Position numbers and translations under genes: made by a program. A stretch of 64,000 nucleotides of DNA, taken from Epinephelus fuscoguttatus. Taxonomy: Eukaryota > Chordata > Actinopteri > Perciformes > Serranidae. The first letter of the stretch is position 1. Each line of letters starts with the position of its first letter. The notes under the pieces are model-generated. The model made no database searches. It was not told where the DNA came from and saw only the letters and a program-made list of their open reading frames with translations. The stretch spans positions 20,243,707 through 20,307,706 of the forward strand of contig NC_064770.1 in the NCBI RefSeq assembly GCF_011397635.1, read 5' to 3'. Shown in pieces: positions 13,101 through 25,356 of this stretch.

Positions 13101-16100
13101 ATTCATTTAGGAGTTTTAGGTTCATGTAAGTGAATTTTACAGGGCTGTAAAGGGATTAATTTGAAAAAAACTTTGGTGGTTCGCTGATGGTTTCCTGTCT
13201 TGTATGTTCTCTTGCTGCTCATACAGATATCGACGAATGTGGAGAGAAAGATGTTTGTGGTCCAAATTCAGCGTGTGTCAACGCACCAGGCACATATCAC
13301 TGCATCTGTCAGACTGGCTTTGAACTGAAGTCTGGTGAATTCACTGGCAATCAGAAGCAATGTGAAGGTGAGGGCTATGACATGTCACTGCAAAACAGTA
13401 TCATATTTAGAAGAAGATTAAAAAATAATTATTTCAGTTTGTTGAAACTTAAATAACTCAGTGACAAAAACACTTACAGTGATTCTCACTGTTGGGGAAA
13501 AACTGTAAGTGTTATCTTTTAAATGAGACCATTCATGTACATATAGCAAAAATGTAACAAGAACAGCTTTCATTTTTTATTTAGGTGATTTCAGTTAAAG
13601 TAAGTGAATTGTACAGGGCTGGTGAGAGATTAATTTAAAAAAAAATTGGTGGTTCACTGATGGTTTCCTCTTCTAATGATCTTCTTGCTGCTCATATAGA
13701 TATCAACGAATGCGAAAAGGAAAATATCTGCGGTCAAAACGCAGCATGTGTCAACACACCAGGCAAATATCATTGCATCTGTCACGCTGGCTTCGGACTG
13801 AGATCTGGTAGATCTAACTTCACTGGCAATCAGGAGCAATGTGAAGGTGAGGGCTATGACATGTAGCTGCAAAATATGTATCATTTAACTGTTTTAATAA
13901 GGTATTTAATCTGATAATGGGTTTCACATCGTTAAACTAAACTAAAATGTTACTGAATCACTGTTTTTGGATCTGGATGCTCAGATGGACCAGGTTATTT
14001 ATTGTTCCATTAGCACTGACTGAAACACACAGTGTAACCATTTTCCTCTTCCCAATTTGTTTCCATTTTAGACAAATGCATGATTGATAAGACAATCTGC
14101 GGAAATGGAATCTGTCACCGTGGAGCCAGCGGCCATTACTGTGTTTGCCACCCTGGGTCCACTAACTATGGCAACAATGAGTCTCGCTGCACAGGTAAGA
14201 ACAGAGCAGCACTTCTTCCATCATCCATCACTGATGCTGTGTTTGTACAGTAGGATGAGCTCTGTATCTTCACAATATGAATGCCATCAGCAAGTACATC
14301 TAATGAAACAAAACTTCCTGTTCCCTCAGAGTTAAGGTGTGATGTATTCGAAGATATGAGCAATCCAAAAGAGGTAACACCACACCAAAAACTTTACTTT
14401 TACCACAGTTCAACATTTATTTTAAATGTCTATTACCTCATATTTCTGTTGTGTTTGCTCTCTTAGGAATTTCACATTTCACAGGATCTTGTGATGCATT
14501 TGAAAAAAAGCTGTCTGAACATCATGAAGAATGCAACAAAGCTGGATGGAGAGGACATCTTAAAGGTATTACTGTACAAAAAATAATTGAAATGCAATTT
14601 GATTATGTAAAACAAAAGCCATCAGTTCCTCAGAATCAGCACAGAAATAGAAAGTTCTACTCCCTTCAAGTCCTGTCACGTGGTGTTCAGATGTCTGTGC
14701 ACAACTATGTAGACTGTTTATGTTGACCTGAGGTGGTATGCAGCCTGAAAGTCTGACTGCGTCTCCTGTTTCTCCCTGCACATGCTCATGTTGCTCCCTC
14801 TACCCCTCCCCTCCTGTGGCTGTAGAGACTGTTGTCTGCCATTGACGAGCTCTTGTCCAGCGAAGCCATCAAAGATAAAAGGAAGGTCTCCACCTTTCTG
14901 GACATGGTGGAGAATGTCTTGAGGCTCATAGGGCCTCTCATTAAGCCCCCCGGGATAAAAAAATCGTCCACACACACAGGTAAAAATACAGCATGTTGAG
15001 GCTCTTCTTAAGATGTGATGTATTTTTCAACAGCTGGTAGATTCTCTTTTTCTGGAGTCATCTATGGTATTAAGTGAAAAGCAATGCAAAACATTTTATC
15101 TTTCTGTGTGCGTCCAGAGCTGGAGCTGCTGGTACATAAGGGGGCTAACTTACCCCAGGGACCTCATAACTTAACATCTAAGCATGCTCAGATGAACATT
15201 CAGTTGGAGACAGCTGCCGGGGATCCCTCCTATTACCCTGGTAATGATCATGCCTATAATTAACACATTTGCGACCACTTTCATTAAGATGACTTACAAA
15301 TCGGGGCTAATGAATGTCCACTTAATCCAGTGTTATCCTCCTATGATTGTGAAAGGCTTTACAACAGTGTCCTTGCTGACCTACGCAAACCTTGAACACT
15401 CCGCGGACAGCTTCTTTAGTGGGATGGAACCACAAGTGAACCACAGCTATAAGATCAACTCTAAAGTCGTGACTGCCAGCGTCAGTAACAGAAACACAAG
15501 CCACCTCAAAGAGCCGGTCACCTTGACATTCCACCACCTCAAGGTCGCATATATTTTTCGTAAAGAATATAAATCTATCTCTGCAGGAAAACATCACACC
15601 TGTAATGGTAATTATCTCTATTTTGTTTCACAGCCAAATGAATCCCACCACACCTGCGTGTTCTGGGATTCCTCGTTGGATGGAGGGTCATGGTCTACTC
15701 GTGGCTGCAAGATGGTGGAGTCCAACTCTGAATACACTGTGTGTTCCTGCAACCATCTGAGCAGCTTTGCTGTGCTCATGGCGCTCTATGACGTGGAGGT
15801 TAAAACTCTTACATACATGATGATATATGGCAAATTATGATGCTTCTACTGTATAGTTGAAACTTAAAGGTCCAGTTTGTAAGATTTAGGGGGATTTAGT
15901 GACATCTAGCGTGAGGATTGCAGACTGCAACCAGGTTAAACTTCTCATAATACAGACTTCCTGATTTTGCCAAGTGCTTGCTACCTGAGAACAATTTGTA
16001 TAATATCCCTGGGACAACAACTGCCTCAGCCAAACAACATTTGTGATGTCATCAAGGAGAGCCCGCTGCCAGTGCCCTGCAATATATGTACAAAACGGCT

Positions 16101-19100
16101 ATGCAAAGAGATGCAAATTACAAAATGATTTTACCATAGTTTACACTAGTCTGCTACTACAGACATTAAAATATGCATTTGCTTTTTAGATTAATTGTTA
16201 GTATTTTGCCACTGTGGATATAAGCTCACATAAGCTTGCAAAGGTCAGCTAACAGTTAGCCAGCTAGGGCGCTAGCTTAGTGTTAACTCCTTGATCATAA
16301 CAGACTACAGTAACGTTAACTTTGATTTCTGCTCATTTTAGAAAGGCCACTACAAGAAAATGTGTTCTTTGTTTGGATTGTCAAAGGGACAGTGAGACAT
16401 AGATGTTTGTTTCTGGCTGCTAGAGCTATTGGGCTAGCTGTCACGTGCTAGCATTAGCATACTAAAATGTGCATGCTAGCCCGCCAACTGTGTCCTTAAT
16501 TTTGCAAAGGTATGTGACATCACAAACACTGATTGACTGAGGCAGTTGTTGTCCCAGGGCAAAATGTTGTTCTCAGAACAAAACCACATGGCTAAATCAG
16601 GACATGTGTATAATACCTTCAGTGATTACTGTTCAGGAGGTTTTTACCAGAAGCCAAATTATCCCTAGAGGAGTCGTCCTCTTGTCGCAGACGGGCTGTG
16701 TAAGCCCAATGCCTTCTCATCTTTTTTCTGATACAGACGTTCAGGAGGTTTTAACCAGGAACCGAATTATCTAGAGATGGTCTCTTCCTCTCCGAAACAA
16801 ATGGATCTGATGACATAAACCGGTAAAAAGGCTGGAAGGGAAAATTTTAAAAAAATACGTTTTAGGTCTAAAAATCTGTTTTTCCAACATAGCTCATTGC
16901 AGTCGCCAGCTACGGTGACCTATGCAAAAACGTGAATGGCCCTGTTTAGAGCCAGTGTTTGATTTGTCCATTCTGGGTAACTGTAGAAATGTGGCCTATG
17001 TAGATAAAAACAGCTCAGTTTAAGGTATCAAAAACACAACAATTCTTATTTGAAGGTGATTATACACTAAAGAAAACATACTTATTATTGTATATTCAAT
17101 TTCTGCCAATATATCCAACCCTTAGTCCTACACACTGGACCTTTAAGTCTGTTTCTGTGTACTGTAACGTAACCTGTCACTCTCTCTCAATAGAAGAAGT
17201 TTGAGTTGCAGCTGATCACCTGGGTGGGCCTGTCCCTCTCGCTAATTTGCCTGTTCATCTGCATCCTGACGTTCTCGTTGATCCGCTCCATCAAAAGCCC
17301 AAGAACCACAATCCACCTGCACCTCTGCATCAGCCTCTTCATTGCCTACATTATCTTCCTCGCAGGCATCTCTCGTACGGAGAGCCGGGTAAATATTTCT
17401 GTAACTTGCGCAGTCAGACTGTCTGCACTGTCCAGATGAGTGCAGTAAAAATTTCTGACACCTTCAAATACAGCACAGGAGAACAGATACTGCATAACAG
17501 CACAGCTACTGAATGATTTATGTGGGCGCTGAAGGTTTATAAACAACAGTTCAGCAAGTAGTTTCTCCCCATTTCTTTCTCCCCCGTTTCTCAGCATCCT
17601 TTGTCCTTTTTTCCACCGCTGTCATCCTGATCTTAATCTCGCTCCCTGCTGCATTAGGTTGGCTGTGCGGTGGTAGCTGGGCTGCTGCATTTCTTCTTCC
17701 TGGCAGCATTTTGCTGGATGTGTCTGGAGGGCATACAACTCTTCAGGATGGTCGTCCTGGTCTTTAACACCAACTTCAAAACCCTCTACATGATGGCAGG
17801 TGGCTATGGAGTCCCAGCTGTTGTTGTCGCTATCTCTGCTATGGTGAATGCTGAGGGATATGGCACCAAGAGATAGTAGGTTCCTCCCACTGATGCTGAT
17901 CTTGTTTTATGTTTTTTATTTATACCTGGATAAGTTATGTTGACATACTGTCTGCTCAGTAATTCTCCGTATGCATTGCAGTTGTTGGTTGAAGCTGGAC
18001 TTTATTTGGAGTTTCTTTGGCCCTGCGTGCATCATCATCATTGTGAGTAAGACAAGAATTACCGAGTTGGAAAATATTCCTAAAATTGACTTCATTGCTT
18101 TTTTTAATCATCTCTGCTGTCTTTCAGATAAACATATTCTTCTTTCTCATCACTGTGTGGAAGTTGGCACAGAAGTTCTCAAGTTTAAACCCTGACCTGG
18201 ACAAGCTGCAGAAAATAAAGTGAGTCATATGCTGCATATGTAACGATATACTTGACATGCAGAGCTACACATTTTATATATACTGCTTCTCCCACTGAGG
18301 AGAAATAAATAAAGAAGTAAGCTATTTCCTGTTAGAGTGCCTTGAGATTTGACCTGTGCGTATCTTTGTTGCCTCCTGCAGGGCGTTCACCATTACTGCA
18401 GTGGCTCAGCTGTGTTTGCTGGGCACCATGTGGATCTTCGGTTGTTTCCAGTTTAACAAGGGCACAATTGTCATGTCTTACCTGTTCACCATCTTTGGCA
18501 GCATTCAGGGGATCATGCTCTTTGTCATGCACTGTCTGTTTTCAAAACAGGTCAGTCACACTCCTCTAAAAAAAAGTAAAGAACAAGCTCTGCTGCTTTT
18601 TTGTGTCAAAACTCATATGTGTTCTGATTTAGGTGAGGGAGGAATATGAAAGCATCCTGTCCAGATACCGTGCACCTTGGAAGAAGAGCTACTCAGATTT
18701 CAGTTACTCACACACCAGCAAAGCTCAAGTAAGCAGTTATTTATTTCATCACAGTGTCTCTGATTTAGGCGGGTAAGACAAGAGGCTAAACTGTATTATC
18801 CAATAAAGTTGCAGCACACCCACTCATTTTATGAGAATGCAACGCAGAATGTGCTGAATTACATGCTATTTATTTATAGTGTATTTTGGCTTCCACATTT
18901 AGTTTTATAATATCTAAAGATGATGCCCATTGTTAACCCTTACATTCAGTTTGACAGCAGTCAAAACACCCTAAATGCCATTTTTTCACCTGAAATTTGA
19001 GACTTTTCATAAAGCGACAGAAATGCACAAAAAAATGAAAAGATTTAAATATCGTATACTTTCACTCAGGTGCTACAAATTTTTGTACACTGAGGTTGTT

Positions 19101-20284
19101 CAAGTCAAATTTGACCTGTGTGTGTTGAAATGGATTTTAAATGGATTTAAGATCCACAAGTGTGTGTCAGATTAAAGAAACTGGTTTCAATATCAGCACA
19201 ATCTGTGTTAAATTCCTACGCATCAATGAGCTGAATTTGGGACAACGCATGTTATGTTAATAGTGACACATTAAGTCAAGGATATTAACACAGTGACTGT
19301 GTCAGAAGGGTTAACACAAAGGTGTCGAATGATGTGTGAATACTAACACATTTTTGTGTTAAAGTACATTAATGTGCACATATTGACACATTTATGTGTT
19401 ACTCTACATAAATGGTTGAATATGATGAATAAAAATGAAAATGCCACCTGAAAATATTTTGCAAAAATATTTTTAACATTTTAAGACATTTTGTCAACAT
19501 TTCATGTGTAACTTATGAATTAAAAACTTTTCAAACCTTATATCTAGGGTTGACATAGAGCCAGTTTCCTGTAAAATATGGGTGAAGTCAAGTGGTCCAA
19601 AATCAGACAAATAAGTAAGAACTGCCTGCATTCTCCCCACGTTTGCCCATGTTCCCACTGAGACCTGTTGGTCATCCAACATGTCATGGGGGGATCTGGA
19701 CACAGTGAGTAAAACAGCATATGCATGATCATATATGGTGCACATAAGGAACAGAGGTCATGGGGTGTCCAGACATTGCTGCAAGATCTGCACCTGCAAG
19801 CACAAGCACCTGCAGTGTGACATAATAAACTCAAATGGAAGCACATCAATCCCCAACTAACTAAAAGAGATTAAAAGATGGGTTGTGAGAATCACAACAT
19901 TATAAAGAGTCAGACCATAATGTGTAAAATCTGAACAGTTTGTATTGTTGAAATAAGAGATGCCTTGATTGCTCACTAAGCAACATTAAAATGAATTAAA
20001 CACAGAGTGCATGTGGACAGCATAGTTCAACATTTGTTGTGTAATTAGATTGCATAAGAGACTTAATGCGGTTAGGTCATTGGAAGTTTAATTTGGAAAC
20101 CTTCATTTTCAGGGTTTAACGATGACGAGGTATAAAAGGAGATGTAAAGTGAAGTGTGTCAGAGCACAGCCTGACCTGATATGAACGAGTACTGAATGTG
20201 TCTGTTGTGGCTCATCATGTCTCTCTCCTCTGTGGTCCTCAGGGATCCAGGAGCACCCAGGACACGGGAGAATCTCGTATCTGA
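7123..20284 (+). CDS. adgre5: Adhesion G protein-coupled receptor E5-like (CD97)
   Basis: Cell-surface adhesion receptor, 928 aa. Coding exons: 7123-7153, 9249-9329, 9557-9727, 10543-10695, 11921-12067, 12570-12716, 13227-13367, 13700-13846, 14072-14194, 14330-14373, 14467-14565, 14826-14979, 15118-15240, 15356-15543, 15634-15798, 17194-17388, 17658-17875, 17982-18042, 18128-18219, 18382-18550, 18633-18728, 20243-20284; all phases join. A signal peptide lies within residues 1-25. Seven EGF-like modules follow (38-380), six starting with a calcium-binding D/E-x-D/N-E-C motif. The GAIN domain ends in a GPS (residues 584-638) with CSCNHLSSF, so cleavage is expected between L625 and S626, exposing a tethered agonist starting SSFAVLMALYDVE. 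The 7TM domain begins at residue 639. The C-terminus ends ESRI, like the PDZ-binding ESGI of human CD97; human CD97 (835 aa) has at most five EGF modules. PTGER1 next door supports orthology. Weakest boundary: the 15356 acceptor, whose pyrimidine tract is poor. Confidence 0.88.
7550..8046. repeat. Interspersed fish repeat in ADGRE5-like intron 1
   Basis: I recognise the text (for example AGATATCAGCCATAGAGATG and the terminal CTGAACTGTCCCTTTAA) as a common teleost interspersed repeat, probably a non-autonomous DNA transposon. The right end is clear. The left end is not, so the start is approximate. A 177-codon minus-strand open frame across it (7453-7986) is not a gene. Confidence 0.45.
8905..9079 (+). 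repeat. Direct repeat copy 1 of a 175-bp non-coding block
   Basis: This block in ADGRE5-like intron 1 is repeated almost base for base at 10271-10445 in intron 3. By eye I see one substitution (GCAGCACAG versus GCAGTACAG) and one T-run length difference. It contains no coding exon. Confidence 0.9.
10271..10445 (+). repeat. Direct repeat copy 2 of a 175-bp non-coding block
   Basis: This is the second copy of the 8905-9079 block, placed about 100 bp before the EGF exon at 10543. It is immediately followed by CGAGGCAGAGGCTCTGAC, which also occurs (one base different) at 9755, near the start of the same intron. Confidence 0.9.
11100..13860 (+). repeat. Tandemly duplicated EGF exon plus intron units
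   Basis: Four consecutive EGF exons (11921, 12570, 13227, 13700) and their introns are copies of one unit. The second and third units (about 12,080-12,736 and 12,737-13,389) are roughly 655 bp each and nearly identical in both exon and intron. The first unit has a longer intron. The last unit's intron keeps only the 3' part of that longer form. The intron text around 11,120, 12,134 and 12,788 is the same segment three times. Confidence 0.85.
15864..17146. mobile_element. TTAA-bounded non-autonomous DNA element, copy 1
   Basis: It begins TTAAAGGTCCAGTTTGTAAG and ends CTACACACTGGACCTTTAA, so the ends are inverted repeats with TTAA at both outer edges. This end pair is a widespread fish interspersed family. 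It has no transposase frame. It fills most of the intron between the GPS exon and the first transmembrane exon of the ADGRE5-like gene, and contains internally repeated AGGAGGTTTTACCAG-type blocks. Confidence 0.7.
18933..19314. mobile_element. Short TTAACCCT-ended MITE in the last ADGRE5-like intron
   Basis: The left end is GTTAACCCTTACATTCAG and the right end, reversed, is GTTAACCCTTCTGACACAG. TTAA at the edges and CCCT-type ends are what piggyBac-like elements use, so a piggyBac-related MITE is the best guess. There is no coding content. Confidence 0.45.
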
Positions 20285-21070
20285 AGAGCGAAACAGCGAC
20301 ATCGGAGCAACGTCTGATTTATTTCTTGGAGACTGCCATCTCAGACATACGGGCCACTCTTGCACCCCTGCTATTTGTAGTCAGTGCACCAGTTTGCTTC
20401 ACTGCACAATGTTGTAAATAATATCCTTTTTAAGATGTTTTTTTTTTTTTACCTATTTGTTTTTGAGTCGGTGTAAAGCTATTTAAAATGGAACTGCTGA
20501 CTGTTATAATTTAATATAAATTAAGGATTTCCCTCCGAATGAGAAGAGATGACATTCAACAGTAAGTGTTTGTGCTTCACTATGTTACTATTTGTCAAAT
20601 GGTTAATAATGTCACTCATTTCAGAGAAAATACTGTATCTCAACATGTGTCATTTTTTACATGTGGAAAAAATGTATTGATTTTGGACCAGAATGGCTTG
20701 TTATGTCATCCAGGTAATTTATTGAACCAGCAAAGACAATCTGAAAGACATTTCTGAGACAAGCACTTTTTTTATGTGTGACTTGTCCACCATGTTTAAA
20801 CTGATATTATCTAAAAATGACCAACAAAAATGAGGACTATCATGAGACCAAAATGGATTTTAAATGTATATGTGTGTATAATGATAAGATGTTTGTGTAT
20901 ATATATATATTGCTGGGCAATTTGTATGTATTAGAGCAAGTGACTGCATTCCTGCTCCATTTAGCGTGCAGTAACACGTTAAATGTACTGTATCTATATA
21001 TTTGAAGAGAGCTTTTTATTTTCCTACTTGAATGTTTGAAGATAACTTTTGTTATTATTGTCTATTAGAG

Positions 21071-21402
21071 TGGTGGTTCTCAACCTTTTCCATGTTAAGG
21101 AACCCTAAATTGGTAAAAATTAGGTCGCAGACCCTCGTTTCATGAGATTTCACTTCAGAGACCTCCATCTGAAAAGCTCGTTTGATACGATTAAGACCAG
21201 AATTCTGTGGTTGCCAATTACATCTGAGTAGATAACGAAGGAGGAAGTGAAACCTTTCATCAGAGTAATTACTTAAATTGGGCTTACTTCTACAGTGAAT
21301 TACATAGAAATTAAATAAAATAAACTGTTCCTCATTTTAGGACCCCCTGGAGCTCCCTTAAGAACCCCTGGGGATCCCCGGACCCCTGGTTGAGAACCAC
21401 TG
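21071..21402. mobile_element. Non-autonomous hAT element
   Basis: The ends are the classic hAT inverted repeats: TGGTGGTTCTCAACC on the left and GGTTGAGAACCACTG on the right. A degraded 8-bp target duplication (TATTAGAG / CACTAGAG) flanks it. At about 330 bp it carries no transposase. It lies within the likely 3' UTR of the ADGRE5-like gene. Confidence 0.75.
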
Positions 21403-21579
21403 CACTAGAGTATTTTTACTGTTATAAGCACTGGTTTTAGCACAAGTTTGGAATTGCTGATAAATGTTTTATTATGTTTTGTTCTGTCTTTCCAAGTTAC
21501 AATTTCCGTCTTTCACATTGTGAATTATTTAAAATGATGTTTTCATACTTGTAATGCCGCTCCTGGAAGCTTTAAATTA

Positions 21580-21585
21580 AATAAA
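21580..21585 (+). terminator. Polyadenylation signal AATAAA, ADGRE5-like gene
   Basis: A canonical AATAAA on the plus strand about 1.3 kb after the stop codon is the first strong candidate in a suitable AT-rich setting. Assignment is by position only. Confidence 0.4.
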
Positions 21586-22599
21586 TATTCTGACGTACCC
21601 AAGGGCTCTGTGTGAAGGTCTTCCCACCACTGGCCTTGTATTAAAATGAATAAAAAAAAAATAGAATAAATGACTCTTTAAAAGACATATTTCTCTTTAA
21701 AGTTCCTCATGTTAGGGCCAAGATTTAGCAGAAATAGCAACAAGACATCAACAAACTAAGAGTGGAGTTTTATTTAAGTGCAAACAGAAAGTTGTTGCCG
21801 CACCCATGCTATGGTAATATTTTTTCTCCACCTTCATGTCTGACACTGTCTCACTTTTGTTTACTGCTGGAGCATTAACTTTATCTAACTGCTTGGATAG
21901 ATAGAAATAGCCGTGCATAGAGGAAATAGAAGATTATCTCATCTTCCTTCCTGTTTGCATGGGATGCAGACATGTTGGTCTCTGAAACTTTGAAGTCTCA
22001 AAAGTGGTACTTGAATTTTAACGAGCAAACAAACCTTATGTGGCCTTGAAAACACGTTTCACTGTATAATGTTTCAGTGCAGATCAAACTCAGTAAACAT
22101 TACAAACCTTGGTGAAGTCACTGCGGATGTATTTGTACACATATACCAGAAACCCTTGAGGCACCTAATCATCATCATGCTCTGTCAAACTCCTCTGATG
22201 TCCGTCTCTGTGCTCGTTGTATGTTTATGTGACTGACTGTGACTGTGATAAACATCATGGTACCGGTTGAACAGCAGACTCAAACCTCTTTCTGCTCCTA
22301 GGGAAATATAATTCACATTGAGGATTTCAGAAAGTAAGAGAACGTTAGCAATAGCTGACTTTTATTTTTTTCCTGTTGAATTATTCAGCTTGCACTGGAT
22401 CAATACTACAAAATGAAAGTGATGACTGAGATCCCCTCTGGTTCAGAGGATCAGTAGAGAAGATGAATAAATGGAAGGACCACATCCAAGGGGGGGGTGT
22501 GGAGGATGGAAAATGCAGATCCGGCATGTCAAGATAAAATAGCTGTCAAGCCTCTGGAGGGAGAGACAGCTGGACCAGGCAGAAAGAGAATCAGTGAGG

Positions 22600-22765
22600 C
22601 AGGGGAAAAGTCAGGAAGGTGAACAAGAGCAAATGTTTGTGAACAATAGTGATTATTGAATGTGACAAATCAGGAAGCTCTGCGGACAGGAAAGACACAT
22701 TCGTCCTCTCTCATTTACTCCAAGTCATCCTCAATAATCCAGTGTTCATCCAGAGTCATCTGAAG
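22600..22765 (+). other. Possible 5' non-coding exon of PTGER1
   Basis: The sequence ends CATCTGAAG followed by GTAAGT, a strong donor, and the PTGER1 coding exon begins directly after a good acceptor (CCTCTGCAG) with its ATG as the first codon. That arrangement needs an upstream non-coding exon, and this is the best donor I see. The start is arbitrary, and other donors in the 4 kb gap are possible. Confidence 0.3.
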
Positions 22766-24305
22766 GTAAGTTTCATTTATTATTCATAACCATTTTCTGG
22801 AAATATATTTTATAGATAACATTCTTCTCAGGAAGGTGAATCTGTAGGAAAGCTAGGATTACATCTATTTAATCCACTTTCATTATAAATGAGAGCTGTG
22901 AGGAGTTAAGGAGAGATTCAGGCATCTTGATAAAGGCGTTTAAGACATGGATAATGTAGAAGGAGCGCTGCCCCGAGGACAGGCGTTCCTTTATTATACC
23001 TGAGTCTTTGAGGAATGTTTGGTTCTGTTGGAAGAAGTAAAAAATTGAACAAGAGAGTCGGAGTAAGAAAAGATATAGCATCCTTCTGAAGACTACATGG
23101 TAAATTATATCTCGGTCAACGAGAACTTTCTATGGTTATAACATCCTCCCAATATATGCAGTTATTTTTTTACACTTTCAGGGAAAACACTTCTCTCTGT
23201 GAAGGTCCACAGATTACTGATGAAGTAAGAGAGAGGTAACAGAAAGAAAACACAAAAAAAAGCATGAATAAATAAAGACAAGATCAAACAAATCAGCTTC
23301 GAAGCTGTGGAGTTTATTCAGTTTCTCTAAAGCTCCGAGTGGTCTTTTTAAGAGGTCTGTAAACTCAACAGTTTATGCAGAGGTTTGCTTACAAAGTAGA
23401 CAGGTTTCAAGATTCAAAGGACTCTGCTGGTTACCACCAAATGGGGAAAAAACAGCTCAATTTTAGCTGTTTTGTTTTTCTTCTTGTTTTCTTTTATGAA
23501 GGCACGTCAGCTCCTGGAAGCTTTTGCCACCGGAGGGCCTTTGTAAGATTTCTATCCACGTACCTGCTAAGAAAGTCGGTGCACATTATTGCTGTGCCCC
23601 CTGTGAAAAGGCTGAGTCTGGAGAGTGAAATCAATTAACCTGTTACAAATATCAAGCCCAGAGCCTGATGCATGATGATGTATAACAATAGGATGAACAT
23701 TGCTAATACACTCTGGTGCGTGTGCTGCTGGTTAAAGTTTAATGACATCACATATCAGGTAGCAAAACAGATACAAGACTATTGTTGTCCAAATTTGCTG
23801 TAGCCAGATGTTTTACACTAAACCTAGGGGGGGTCCAGGGGCATGCTGCCCTGACACAGGTATATGCACTTCTTTTCGATGCATTTGAGATAATAGAATA
23901 CCTAAATAATCTGTACATCATTTGTCATTCTGAAACCAAACAACAACCAATGTTGAGGATGACTTATTTTCATAAAGGTAGGGTAGGAAGTTGGTGCAAC
24001 CACCATTACTAATCTTGAAACCTATTCTTGTTATTATCCGGGAGTTGTGTTTACAGGATGAATGTTGCATCCTAATCTGAGCTGCTCTAATTTAAAATCA
24101 AGGATCCCCAATAATGCCAAGTAAATGCGGTCTTCAATACTCTGAATTTAATATCAGACCAGCAGAAGAACACTCAATTATATTAGATTTCTTTGGGGAT
24201 TAGCACAGTAGGATAAACGTACATATATCATTATCAGAATAGCACAAAGCTGGAGTTATTTCAAAAGCGTAAAAGAGAAACAATGCAGGACTGGAGCCTC
24301 AGAAC

Positions 24306-24307
<2 letters not shown>

Positions 24308-24392
<85 letters not shown>
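24308..24392. repeat. (CA)n microsatellite, about 42 units
   Basis: An uninterrupted AC dinucleotide run is followed by CCCCACCCC. It is intergenic. Confidence 0.95.
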
Positions 24393-24394
<2 letters not shown>

Positions 24395-25356
24395 CACCCC
24401 ACATTCCTGCTCTGCCTCTGCTTTAAATATCATCCGTGAGTTTAGTTTCTCTTTAGTTTTGCTTCAAAGCATCTCAAATGGCAATTACCTAAAAAATAGG
24501 GACGTAATTCTAAGTTATTATGTATCCCAAGCTCTCTCCTTCCAACACAGACAAACTGAGGCTCACTGATGCCATTATGACAGTTCAGCCAAAACCAAAT
24601 TAATAATGGAGTAATGAGTTAGGGAACCAGCCAAGCAAGGAGTTGTGGAGTAGGAGCAAAAAATAAATTACAAAGTAGGTTGAGAGATCTGAAGAGTGTT
24701 GAAAGGAGGAGCATTTTGTGAAACAGGTATATGCAATGTCTGAGCTGAGAGCCTGTTGTGCAAACCGGTTGAATGAGTTCAGCAGGAATGACACAATTTC
24801 CACACCACAAGCAGCAGTGTTGTTAAATCTCTGACAATCCTCTCCTCAGGACGTCCACGTGGCTGAGGTGCATTCACAATATTTGCTGTTTTCAAATGTG
24901 GCCCGCCCGCAGCCTTTGACATGTGCTTTTCTACACATCTTTTCAGCATTACACAAACATACACCTGTTAAAACTGCTGCACCAGCTACCTACTAATTTC
25001 AGTTATTTTAGTATTCTTTTATTGGTTCACAATTTACCAAATGGTCTTGCTCAGGACTACATGTCTGACATGGTTTTAAGAAATGTACCCACTGGATCCC
25101 TCAGCTCCTCTGGTGGATGTTTTCAGGGTCTGGTCTATGACCCACAGGGAAGCTGCTTTTAGCCCCTATGGAACAACTTTTTGGAGGACCTGAGGGTGAC
25201 AGTGTGTTGACGTCTTTGAAAAAAAGACAAAGCACACCTTTTCAGCCTGGCTTTTAGCAAGTGTGTGTCTATTCTGACTTTCATTTTTATTGTTATTCAT
25301 ATGTTGCTATTATTTTTGCTATATTATGTTTTATTCATTTTTTAGTGTTTTTTTAT

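Larger units (their letters stand above)
20285..21600 (+). other. 3' UTR of the ADGRE5-like gene with embedded hAT element
   Basis: From the stop codon at 20284 to the AATAAA at 21580-21585 I see no further splice site or frame of note. The stretch is AT-rich, as expected of a fish 3' UTR, and includes the hAT-type element at 21071-21402. The true cleavage site could lie earlier. Confidence 0.5.

Noticed and set aside
15244-15840. 198-codon continuous frame treated as a single exon
   Set aside because: It merges two real ADGRE5 exons (15356-15543 and 15634-15798) across a short intron. The GAIN/GPS alignment and phases favour splicing, because the read-through segment has no family counterpart.
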